A stretch of DNA of 64,000 bases from contig NZ_BAEP01000030.1 of the NCBI RefSeq assembly GCF_000315015.1, forward strand, positions 1-64,000. The letters run 5' to 3'. Of the stretch, positions 45,636-54,143 are shown one piece after another. The notes under the pieces are model-generated. The model ran no database searches and was not told the origin of the DNA. It saw only the letters and a program-made list of their open reading frames with translations. Every line of letters begins with the position of its first letter. The stretch's first letter is position 1. The stretch is from Paraglaciecola mesophila KMM 241. GTDB taxonomy: Bacteria > Pseudomonadota > Gammaproteobacteria > Enterobacterales > Alteromonadaceae. The translations under genes were made by a program, and so were the position numbers.

Positions 45636-47621
45636 CTAAAACGGCTCGATATACGCAGTTGAACTGTTGAAATCGAATTGGTTTATCTTACCGCATTGAG
45701 CGAAGTGATTGCTCGAAGGGTAAGGTGTACCGGTTTGCTGCACATCGCTTTCAAAGCCTTGTCCGTTTTTCACATAGGCCTTGAGTTCGAACCAGCCGTT
45801 TACGGTTTTACTGCAATCCATTTGTACATCTAGCATCCAGTAATGCTCCCCCCATTCATTGAGCACTTCTTGCCCGAACCCGTCGTTGACCACTGTTTTT
45901 AGTGGGCCATAGCTGGCGGGCCAAAGGTTCGTCGTCCAGTCCATTGCGGTGCCTTCTGAGGTTGCATTTTGCGCGCTTTCAGCACCATACCAATCCAGGT
46001 ATTTTTCACTTTGTTTCCACACAGCCGTGGTTGTGTTGCGCAGATTATTGTGGGTGATTGGAATTGCACATTGATAGTTTTCAGCTGTGCAGGCCTTGCC
46101 TAATTGGCTGCTGGCATAGGCATGGTCTATACCGCCGCGCACGAACATATCCTGACCATTTTGCGTCTGTGCTTTAATAAATATGACCGTTCTTTGCCTA
46201 TTTTGAGTGGGCGCAGAGTCTGTGATTTTGCCATTGTGATGAATCGCTATCGCATCAAAAGGCAGAACATTAAGGTTTATCGTTCCATCGTTTTGTACGG
46301 TTATAACGTCTCCGGAACAGCTTTGAGCATCACCAGCAAGTTGACCTTTCAATACATTGCAATATTGTCCTGGTGCCATCGAAGTGGGTACGCTCGCGCT
46401 AAGTTGGTAGCTCTCTTTGTTTATGGCGACAAAGCCTGAGCTGCTGCGGCCAAAGGCGATTTGATTAGCACCATTATCCCACCAGTCAGACAGTGAGAAG
46501 TCATCATTAGTATTATTTCTAAAATCGACTGCGCCAGCTATGTAACTCCAGCGGTGCTCGCACTTCCAGTTTTGCCCAAAGCACTCAAGATTACCGTTGT
46601 TGTGTACGCTCACATTGGGAGCTCCCGCATCGGTATCAGAATGAAAGTCAAAGCTAGACATCACCTTTGGATACCCATAGGGATAGGCAAGCATAAAGAC
46701 ATTTGCCAGATCGTATAACCTGCCATCTTCAAACGTAATAACGTTGCCCCCGCCGCCGTGACCCCGCTGATTATCATGGTTGTCAACAAAGACCACTGCT
46801 TGGTAGCTAGGCATGAACCCCCAGCCTTCTCCAAAATTACTTAACCAAGCTAATTTACCATTTCGAAACGTGTTACCTATTTCAACACTGTACTTAAACT
46901 CGGTTACTAAGCCGTTACTGGCATACTCACTGGCTGATACAGCTTCACCCCCTTGATCGATGACCTCCTGAAAGATCAAGGGGGTCCCCGAGACTTTGGA
47001 TAAAATACCAGATATATCGGCACTAGGCATATGCTTCGCGGCATCTAATCTAAACCCTTTAACGCCTATGTTAGTCAAGTCACTTAAGTAGGCCGCTATG
47101 GTGTCTTGAACGTAGGGCGCGTCCGTGTCTAAGTCAGCTAGGCCAACCAATTCACAATTTTGTACCTGTCCTCGGTCGCTGTAGTTGTTGATTGTGCAAG
47201 TTGTATGGAAGTCTTGCGGGGAAAATATAGGGTACTGCTTAGCGCCGAAACTGCTGCCAGCAGTACCATTTCCTGAGCCTGCCGCCATATGGTTGATGAC
47301 CGCGTCTACGTATATATCCACGCCTGCTGAATCGCAGCGCTGTACCATGTCAATGAACTGTGCGCGGTTTCCCCCTCTGCTTTGCAGCACGTAGCTAACG
47401 GGTTGATAACGAGCCCACCACTGAATTGCGGTGATGTGCTCGTTTGGCGGAGATACTTGAACCGCGGCATAGCCTTTGGGGCCCAGATAGGTTTCGCATT
47501 CAGTGGCTATGTCTTGCCAGTTCCACTCAAATAAGTGGACAAAAGTTGTGGGTGTTGCACTGCTTTGAGTGCTAAAACTAACTACCAGTGCACAAGCAAT
47601 GGTTTTTAAAGATGTATTCAT
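45636..47621 (-). CDS. Secreted chloride-dependent alpha-amylase (GH13) with C-terminal secretion domain
   Basis: 661 residues. Signal peptide ends in SSA before [15 protein letters not shown], identical in start to the mature amylase of Antarctic Pseudoalteromonas haloplanktis. GH13 catalytic residues are in GFRLDAAKH (Asp nucleophile), FQEVIDQ (Glu) and VDNHDNQR (Asp); the chloride-site Arg is in [10 protein letters not shown]. Residues about 465-661 ([24 protein letters not shown] onward) resemble the roughly 190-residue propeptide which in that amylase acts as a secretion helper through the outer membrane. Monocistronic. It stands beside the GntR regulon but has no copy of the palindrome. 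Confidence 0.95.
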   Translation of the reverse strand: MNTSLKTIACALVVSFSTQSSATPTTFVHLFEWNWQDIATECETYLGPKGYAAVQVSPPNEHITAIQWWARYQPVSYVLQSRGGNRAQFIDMVQRCDSAGVDIYVDAVINHMAAGSGNGTAGSSFGAKQYPIFSPQDFHTTCTINNYSDRGQVQNCELVGLADLDTDAPYVQDTIAAYLSDLTNIGVKGFRLDAAKHMPSADISGILSKVSGTPLIFQEVIDQGGEAVSASEYASNGLVTEFKYSVEIGNTFRNGKLAWLSNFGEGWGFMPSYQAVVFVDNHDNQRGHGGGGNVITFEDGRLYDLANVFMLAYPYGYPKVMSSFDFHSDTDAGAPNVSVHNNGNLECFGQNWKCEHRWSYIAGAVDFRNNTNDDFSLSDWWDNGANQIAFGRSSSGFVAINKESYQLSASVPTSMAPGQYCNVLKGQLAGDAQSCSGDVITVQNDGTINLNVLPFDAIAIHHNGKITDSAPTQNRQRTVIFIKAQTQNGQDMFVRGGIDHAYASSQLGKACTAENYQCAIPITHNNLRNTTTAVWKQSEKYLDWYGAESAQNATSEGTAMDWTTNLWPASYGPLKTVVNDGFGQEVLNEWGEHYWMLDVQMDCSKTVNGWFELKAYVKNGQGFESDVQQTGTPYPSSNHFAQCGKINQFDFNSSTAYIEPF

Positions 47622-47789
47622 TATCGTATCCCTTAGGTTGATCGTTCTGTCATCTGCTAAGGCATACGTGACGATATGTAAATGCTCCTAGCCGTGGCGA
47701 TGAAACCCTACGGCAAGAGCAAAAAAATTACCAAATGAATACGTATGTAAATAAAATGTTGTTTTTTTGTTTTGTGATTGTTTTTACCT

Positions 47790-49751
47790 TTATTGTCTTT
47801 GCATTTGTGCTGAGTCGGCAATATCCGCTTCTTCAAACTGTATTTGCTGATCAAACAATAATTGGCTGATGCGTGTTGGTTTCCCTTCATCGTCAAGCTC
47901 TACCAAACCGATGCCTGAGCCATTAACTAAACGTTCACCGGCCGATGCGTGAGACGGTTTTAGCGGTGTGACGCGCATATTTCGCCGTTTGGTAAACATG
48001 TTTAAAGGCGAATACGGCGCGTACAGCCAGCGGTTTAATCGGTCGAGCCAATTGAGCAAACCTTCTGGGAAAGTGTTCCTTAAGCCACTACTGGTGATTT
48101 GCCATATGTCAGGGCTGTTGCGTCTGCGCTTTAACTTCACATGGTATGCGTAGGAGTAATGCACGTCCCCGGATAAAATCACGAAGTTTTGAGGTGTTTT
48201 TCGATGGGTGAATAGATTCAATAGGTAATTTGCACTGCCGGGGTGAGCCATCCAGTTCTCGGCATCCACCACCAGTGGTTTTCCAATACGGGTAAATACC
48301 CTTTGAATAGCTTCGATGAGTTTCACCCCAAATATAGGTGCTGGCGACACTAGCACCACTGCTGGCTCATTCATCAAAGCTTGTTGCAATTCAGTGAGTG
48401 ACTCCCAATCCATCAAACCTGACGGCTTATTGGCGTTCGATTCTGACCACCAGCGCTGGGTGCGGGTATCAAGCACCAATAATTTGGGCGAGGTGGGCCA
48501 TTGGTAATGCCATTGTTCAAACTCTAACAATTTAGTGATGGTTTCATCGTGTTCTGGACAGCCTAAGTCCTGCAAACTCAATTGCACCTTTTGCAGTAAT
48601 TCATCACTGAAGTTTTGCGGTGCGTTACCCCATCCTTGGCACAGTAAATAGGCCATTAATGAATTACCTATTATCCGCCGAGAGAACACATTACCGTAGG
48701 CTGCTTGCTCCCAATCGGCGGTTAAATTCCAGTCATCGGTTACGTCGTGATCGTCAAACATCATAGGGCAAGGAAGATGCGCCATCACACGCCTAACCTG
48801 CGATAAGCCCGATACAAATTGTTCGATTAAGGCCAACTCGCCTAGATATTCATCAGCGCTTTGCTCGCCTATTGCGCTTTGCTCGCCATTACCATTAGGT
48901 ATATCGGTATTCGCAGTTGCCCAACATTCGGGCGACCAACACAGTAAATACATGGCCATCACTTCTGCAAACGACACCAAATGATTATTCGCGTGCACTG
49001 TGGTGAAGACCGGCTTTTCAGCGGACTTAAAAAGCGGGATCTTTAATTTTTGGCTTTGACTGTCATTGGGCAAAATTTGCATGCGTTGATTGTATAAGGC
49101 CGTTTCACCATGTAGGGCGTGACTGTCAGCAACGGTGGAATCTGCAAAGATTTCATTATCTATGCCTAGGGAGGGGATAACACTGTGAATTGCTGCCAAC
49201 ATGGGCGTTGCCACATCGTCAGCGTATATTTGGTCTCCCGTCATCATCAATAAACTCGGCCACTGATGTGGGGAGTCTTGCAGCGCAGCGAGTAAGTTAT
49301 CAGCAATGACTAAGCCATCAGGGCTGTCATGATGAGGCTTGCGGCACGAACCATGCAGAATTTTGCGCAGTTTATTGTGCACCACAAAACCAGGAGTGGA
49401 GCGCCGTGGGTAACAAATATCACTGAGCAATTCGGTGAGCTTCACTTCTGCTTCGTTTTCAGCGGTAAACGCTAACTGATAGCCAATCCAGCAGTCAGTG
49501 GGTAACGGGGTGTCGAGTGTCAAGTGCAGTAAATGAATATAAAGATGTTCACCGACTTTAATGCGTCTGTGCTGAGGAATTTCGCGATCGTTGGTTTGCT
49601 CAAGTGGATAGGTTTGCGCAGCTTGACCTTCAGGTGTAAGCGACAACTTGATATTGATGGATTGGTTGGTGACTAACCATAACGTCACTTTATCGCACGT
49701 GAGTTTCTTTAAAACAGGTCCTGCGAGTACTTTTAACGCTGATTGCTGCAA
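47790..49751 (-). CDS. PhoD-like metallophosphatase/phosphodiesterase
   Basis: 653 residues, TTG start with AGGAAG about 5 bases upstream on the minus strand. No signal peptide seen. Metallophosphatase motifs of the PhoD family: MMTGDQIYADD, FDDHDVTDDWN and LSGDVHYSYAY, with GSCRKPHHDSPDG near residue 134. The N-terminal ~130 residues are a beta-rich domain as in cytoplasmic PhoD-like proteins. The natural substrate is unknown; it need not be an alkaline phosphatase. Confidence 0.9.
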   Translation of the reverse strand: MQQSALKVLAGPVLKKLTCDKVTLWLVTNQSINIKLSLTPEGQAAQTYPLEQTNDREIPQHRRIKVGEHLYIHLLHLTLDTPLPTDCWIGYQLAFTAENEAEVKLTELLSDICYPRRSTPGFVVHNKLRKILHGSCRKPHHDSPDGLVIADNLLAALQDSPHQWPSLLMMTGDQIYADDVATPMLAAIHSVIPSLGIDNEIFADSTVADSHALHGETALYNQRMQILPNDSQSQKLKIPLFKSAEKPVFTTVHANNHLVSFAEVMAMYLLCWSPECWATANTDIPNGNGEQSAIGEQSADEYLGELALIEQFVSGLSQVRRVMAHLPCPMMFDDHDVTDDWNLTADWEQAAYGNVFSRRIIGNSLMAYLLCQGWGNAPQNFSDELLQKVQLSLQDLGCPEHDETITKLLEFEQWHYQWPTSPKLLVLDTRTQRWWSESNANKPSGLMDWESLTELQQALMNEPAVVLVSPAPIFGVKLIEAIQRVFTRIGKPLVVDAENWMAHPGSANYLLNLFTHRKTPQNFVILSGDVHYSYAYHVKLKRRRNSPDIWQITSSGLRNTFPEGLLNWLDRLNRWLYAPYSPLNMFTKRRNMRVTPLKPSHASAGERLVNGSGIGLVELDDEGKPTRISQLLFDQQIQFEEADIADSAQMQRQ

Positions 49752-49905
49752 ATCGACTTCCTAACTTTAATAGTCAATAGAGTGGCGGTTACTTTAGCAA
49801 TGTTCTCTTGGGTTGATCCACACAGACATGCATTTATTGATTAGAGGGTATGTTACTGATGTGTGGGTTTAAATGTTAAGTGAGTCTGATAAGCATGCAG
49901 TCCGG

Positions 49906-50397
49906 CTAGCGTATTATCTTGGCGTAAAGGTGCGTATTATAAAATTCACCTTGCTTGTAGACCGCCTTTTTAAACCTACCTTCTAATATAAAGCCACATT
50001 TTTCTAGCACTTTGCAAGATGTCTGGTTGCCTTCAAATACACTGGCGTGTAAGCGCACTATTTCACTGGTGTTTTGCACTTCATCAATCAGTAACGCAAG
50101 CGCTTTTGAGGCGTAGCCCTTGCCCCAAAACGGCTCAGCCAACCAGTAGCCGACTTCAGCTGCATAGGCATATTCAAACTGGCCTGGCTCAGCGCCCACA
50201 CAGCCAGCAAATTCACCGTCCACTTCAACAGCGCGAATAATGCCATTTTTGCTGCCATGCTCAATCCACCAAATGGCGTCATCTTCTGTATAAGGGGAGG
50301 GAATGCGGCTCGACAAGAAGCGCGTCACGTTAGGAGAGTTTAAGCAGCGGATAAGATGTGCCTTCTCTTGTTGAGTGAAATGTCGTATTAGCAGCAT
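49906..50397 (-). CDS. GNAT family N-acetyltransferase
   Basis: 163 residues, RimJ/RimL-like subgroup: VTRFLSSRIPSPYTEDDAIWWIEHG, AEVGYWLAEPFWGKGYASKALALLIDEV (acetyl-CoA binding) and LHASVFEGNQTSCKVLEKCGFILEGRFKKAVYKQG. Such proteins acetylate the N-terminus of proteins or small amines; the target is unknown. Single gene. Confidence 0.92.
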   Translation of the reverse strand: MLLIRHFTQQEKAHLIRCLNSPNVTRFLSSRIPSPYTEDDAIWWIEHGSKNGIIRAVEVDGEFAGCVGAEPGQFEYAYAAEVGYWLAEPFWGKGYASKALALLIDEVQNTSEIVRLHASVFEGNQTSCKVLEKCGFILEGRFKKAVYKQGEFYNTHLYAKIIR

Positions 50398-50618
50398 ATT
50401 CTCACTAAGTTACCAACCGTAACCTTTCGTGCCAACGAAAAAATTCAGTCAGATACTAGCTGCAGGGATGAAGTGCGAAACGCCGTCTGTTGTATTGAGA
50501 GTTTTTTTAACCAATAATGACTTTAACCTTGTCTTGCAAACTATTCGCTGATTTTTATTATTCGTCAATAAGATACAGGTATATGTTAAGACAGATATGA
50601 TAGGTAAAAAGGAAATTT

Positions 50619-52016
50619 ATGAGATATCTGAATATAAATTTGTTGTTAGGTGCTTGTTTTGCCATGCAGGCCAAAGAAAGCCCTGCCGTAGAGCTTTTAC
50701 AGTTTTATCCAGCTTGTGATTATGAAGTTGTAGATACTATTAAAGTAAGTGGACGATTAAGATTCTCGACAGGAAGTACTGATGCTGAATCGCTGGCAAA
50801 AACACGAGGCAAAGTTATTCAAGATATTTTGGACATTGCTCAAAAGCAGAGAGTTGATGGCGTCATATTAACAAAAAAATCGGTTGTGTTAGATAGCTTG
50901 GTATCGGAATCCCGCGTGGCACGTAACCGAATAAGTTTCACTGCGCAACTTGTTAATAATTGCGCTATGGGGGCTGCGCTGTCACCCAAGGCAACGCCCT
51001 ATGATGCAAGTGGCCTAAGGAAATTTGCTTTAAGTTTTGAGTCAAAAATACGCGCTAAAAAACAACATGCTATTACCTATCAAATAAACACTAACAAATT
51101 ACCGCCGCCTTCCATTGAATCGTTCTCAATCGACTTTGAGCAGGGGGTATTTGGATTGCGATTACAAAGTACCTATGACGAAGCTGTGGAGTTATTTGGT
51201 CGCCCTGCAGGAGTGTATGCTCTGGATGATGACTTATTGCTTGTTTCTTATGGTCGTGATCTTTGGTTGACATTCTCCAACGATAAGCTGGTAAGTGTCA
51301 CCAATCGAAATGTTTGGTTTAGCAATGAGCTTCTTAGTATGCTTGATTTTGATGCTCGATTTGAAAAGCAAGAGTGGCGAATTTTTAATAAGGTGTCACA
51401 TGACATGCCTATGTTTGACGTTGAGAAAGCCCTAAATACCCAGCAAAATTCTACACACACTGCAGTGCTTAAACACTCATCTCAAACCATTTCAATAGAG
51501 GGTATCGCTAAATCAGTAGAGCGAAATCGACAACCTGACTATGTTGCGAGTTTTTATTCTGTATCGCATCGCGATTTTGAGCCAAGTAGACTTGATGTCG
51601 CCCATAATACGCACATTACTGATAGCTTAAGCCAATATATTAATGGCGATCTCGAGTTAGTTGATGTTAATACACTGAAATCTTTAGCGATAGGAGAAGT
51701 CGCGAGTGACAAAGACACAAATTTGCTGATTATGGATAACCACCTAGTCGTGGATGTGACAGGTAGCACAGTGAACAGAGTGTATTTATTGGATTCGGTC
51801 TTTCGTCAAAATAAACTGACGATTAATCGCCCTTGGCAATTCGGGGCCTTTAAGCAGGGTCAGTCAATGGCTGAAGTGAAGAGGCTATTAGGAGATGATC
51901 TCTTTAGTTTTGACGACATTATTGAGGTGAGTGACGATACATTTAATCAAGAGTTCTTTTTTGTTGACTACGAAGATGAGCTGCAATTGAGTTCAAGTGA
52001 AGTGACTTTTTATTGA
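50619..52016 (+). CDS. Exported protein of unknown function
   Basis: 465 residues. A short hydrophobic start (MRYLNINLLLGACFAMQA) looks like a signal peptide; the Cys at 13 could in principle be lipidated but the box is poor. No known domain was recognised. A beta-rich segment begins near 170 with a motif repeated loosely twice: FGLRLQSTYDEAVELFGRPAG (about 173-193) and FGAFKQGQSMAEVKRLLGDD (about 409-428), each a hydrophobic strand, a short helix and an (F/L)G(R/D) turn. This looks like a duplicated unit of about 30 residues. ATG 50619 has AAGGAAA 5 bases upstream. The gene stands alone. Confidence 0.8.
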   Translation: MRYLNINLLLGACFAMQAKESPAVELLQFYPACDYEVVDTIKVSGRLRFSTGSTDAESLAKTRGKVIQDILDIAQKQRVDGVILTKKSVVLDSLVSESRVARNRISFTAQLVNNCAMGAALSPKATPYDASGLRKFALSFESKIRAKKQHAITYQINTNKLPPPSIESFSIDFEQGVFGLRLQSTYDEAVELFGRPAGVYALDDDLLLVSYGRDLWLTFSNDKLVSVTNRNVWFSNELLSMLDFDARFEKQEWRIFNKVSHDMPMFDVEKALNTQQNSTHTAVLKHSSQTISIEGIAKSVERNRQPDYVASFYSVSHRDFEPSRLDVAHNTHITDSLSQYINGDLELVDVNTLKSLAIGEVASDKDTNLLIMDNHLVVDVTGSTVNRVYLLDSVFRQNKLTINRPWQFGAFKQGQSMAEVKRLLGDDLFSFDDIIEVSDDTFNQEFFFVDYEDELQLSSSEVTFY

Positions 52017-52111
52017 AGAAAACTGACTACATGAAACTTATTATATGAGTCTTAAGCGCCAATGTAGACGGCGCTATCAGATTTAAAATAAATTCAAATC
52101 AACTTTTAGAA

Positions 52112-52255
52112 TTAATCTATGCTCAGCACTATCTTGCCTACAAGATTTTTCTCTGTGAAGACTCTTTGAGCTTGCGCTATGCCGTATAACAGAAGCGATT
52201 GAGCGACAACAGGTGAAATCTTATTCTGCTCGATGTAGACCACTGAACTTTCTGT
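52112..52255 (-). pseudogene. Remnant of an MDR-family (quinone oxidoreductase/zinc alcohol dehydrogenase) gene, C-terminus only
   Basis: Minus-strand frame of 47 codons from a stop at 52256-52258 down to TAA at 52112-52114. It contains ISPVVAQSLLLYGIAQAQ and ends NLVGKIVLSID, the usual C-terminal end of MDR reductases (I-x-P-V near 45 residues from the end, A-x-A-H/Q-R, and GKIVL at the end). No start codon or Rossmann domain is present to the right, where topoisomerase IB begins at 52407. So the front of the gene is gone. The rest of the 390-base gap 52017-52406 shows nothing that I recognise. Confidence 0.7.
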
Positions 52256-52406
52256 TCAATCAAGACTAATAATTATTGTGAAAACGCCTTTATCGTTAGT
52301 GCTTTTTATTACTCAAAAACCTTTAGTAAGTGAACTAACTATTGGTAAGTGCAGTATGTAAATTTATAAAAATGACTGCGCAACGCAGCAAGTTAGGAGA
52401 TTGTAA

Positions 52407-53390
52407 ATGGAGCGCTTTATTATTCGAAAACCGTTTGGTGATAAGTTTACCTACCGATACCCCTCTGGTAGAACGGTTAAAAACAAGGGAATTAAGCGTT
52501 GGGTGCAGAGCTTAGCTATCCCACCTGCTTGGCAAGAGGTGCAAATTGAGCTTGACCGTAGCGCTAAAGTATTAGCCTTTGGCAGGGACGCGCAAAATCG
52601 CAAACAATATATATACAACCCCAAATGGACCGAACAGGCCAGCGAGCAAAAATTTGAACGTATATTGCGTTTCGCAAAAGAACTTTCCACTATGCGGCGT
52701 GTCACCGGACAGCATATCACCCAGCGCCCTATTGATGAAAACGTGGTATTAGCCTGCATGACACGCATGTTAGATGACGCATTTTTCAGGCCTGGCAACC
52801 CGACCTACACCAAAGACAATCAAACGTACGGTTTGACCACGCTGCGCGTTAAACACATGAATATTGAGCGCAATCATGTGGAATTTGATTACGTCGGGAA
52901 AAGTCACAAACAACAGCATCGCGAAATCGCCGACAAACACGTGACCAATGTGTTAACTCAGCTGGAAAAGATGACTGGCTACGAGTTGTTTGATGTCACG
53001 CTAGCGGATGGGGAGCGTAAAAATATTAGCGCACAGGATCTAAACCAATACATTGCAGAAGTGATGGGGGAAGATTTTAGCGCGAAAGACTTTCGTACTT
53101 GGGCTGGTACAGTACTGATGGCCATAGCGCTTGACGAACTTGGGCCTGCTGATGATGAAAAGCTCAGTCAAAGTAATGTGTTAGCGGCAGTTAAAAAAGT
53201 GGCCGGCGAGCTTGGTAACACGCCAGCAGTATGCCGCTCAAACTATATTCACCCCGGCGTTATCCTGCACTACGAAAGTGGTCGTACACTTGATTATTTT
53301 CGCAAACAACTTAAGCGCACTCGAGCCAAGTATTTCAGCCCAGATGAAAAAGCCACCTTAAAATTGCTTGAATATATAGTCGAATCGTAA
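52407..53390 (+). CDS. Type IB DNA topoisomerase (poxvirus-like)
   Basis: 327 residues. Relaxes supercoils through a 3'-phosphotyrosyl link. The catalytic residues are R147 (YGLTTLRVKH), K165 (YVGKSH), R230 (KDFRTWAGT) and nucleophile Y280 (CRSNYIHP); Asn 271 stands where poxvirus enzymes have His, a change also known in other bacterial IB enzymes. The N-terminal beta domain covers 1-75 (RWVQSLAIPPAWQEVQI). Bacterial copies are scattered and likely spread by transfer. ATG 52407 has TTAGGAG about 8 bases upstream. Confidence 0.95.
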   Translation: MERFIIRKPFGDKFTYRYPSGRTVKNKGIKRWVQSLAIPPAWQEVQIELDRSAKVLAFGRDAQNRKQYIYNPKWTEQASEQKFERILRFAKELSTMRRVTGQHITQRPIDENVVLACMTRMLDDAFFRPGNPTYTKDNQTYGLTTLRVKHMNIERNHVEFDYVGKSHKQQHREIADKHVTNVLTQLEKMTGYELFDVTLADGERKNISAQDLNQYIAEVMGEDFSAKDFRTWAGTVLMAIALDELGPADDEKLSQSNVLAAVKKVAGELGNTPAVCRSNYIHPGVILHYESGRTLDYFRKQLKRTRAKYFSPDEKATLKLLEYIVES

Positions 53391-53484
53391 GTCTATGGCT
53401 TTAAGTTATTCTTATTTGAAAGTGCATTCTTTAAACTTATGTGATATTGAGCGAAAAATAACATAAACGATGCAGTGAAAGGTA

Positions 53485-53512
53485 TGCTGCTAGTCGTTAT
53501 CAACTAGCAGCA
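53485..53512. repeat. Perfect 10-bp inverted repeat after topoisomerase IB
   Basis: TGCTGCTAGT (53485-53494) and ACTAGCAGCA (53503-53512) around an 8-base loop. No T tract, so it is not a standard terminator. It could be a 3' stabilising hairpin for the topoisomerase mRNA. Confidence 0.55.
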
Positions 53513-53897
53513 ATTAGCACCAGGGAGGTACATAACAGTTCACTACGCTGTCGATAGCTATTATGCCAAATTCACACACCATATAGCATAGGTCTAGTGT
53601 AATTTTTGCGTAAACAATGTGCATAAAGTGTGTAGTTGGGCGATAGATAATGAATTTTAATTCATGTTTTATAAAAATGCGGCGGCCGCGCTTGTTTTAA
53701 TTTTTCCAATATAGAGTACTTCAAACTAACCCTTTAATTTAACCTAAAAATAAATCCGTAGCGCTGTTTATTGCTTTTTTAAAGGTCTTTCTCTGTTTAA
53801 ACTAATCCATACGCAATCATAAATTGAAAGTCCCCGTGAATCTTCCTTTTACTTATATAGAGCGTTAAGCAAATTTCTGCGTTCTATTTTTGTTCTT

Positions 53898-53915
53898 ATT
53901 GCATAGTTATGCAAT
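53898..53915. promoter_or_regulatory. Palindrome upstream of the second TonB-dependent receptor
   Basis: ATTGCATA (53898-53905) and TATGCAAT (53908-53915) around GT. It is a candidate operator about 230 bases before the receptor start, in the 753-base gap 53391-54143. Besides this and the repeat at 53485, the gap is AT-rich with no gene that I can support. Confidence 0.4.
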
Positions 53916-54143
53916 TTTATGTCAGAGACTGTAAAGCCACTGTCAGCAGATAGTAAATTATTGTTTTAAAGCTGTGTTTTTAATCCATTTGATTTGATTT
54001 GATTCATTTCTACTCTCGGTGCTTAATTTCGCGCTTGGGTGTATCCCATAAATAACATACAGACACGCAGTGTCACTCATAAAATAATAAAGAAAGTGCA
54101 TTCATGTTACTTATGTTGCATGGGTCCATTTAGGGAATTCGAA

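Noticed and set aside
45636-47621. Placing the amylase in the palindrome regulon
   Set aside because: No copy of the operator lies upstream of it, and a terminator separates it from the GntR gene, which is transcribed toward it.
47701-47760. Possible sugar-regulator operator (ATACGTAT at 47739-47746) before the amylase
   Set aside because: The palindrome is only 8 bp, with mismatched flanks, and no regulator for it is in the window.
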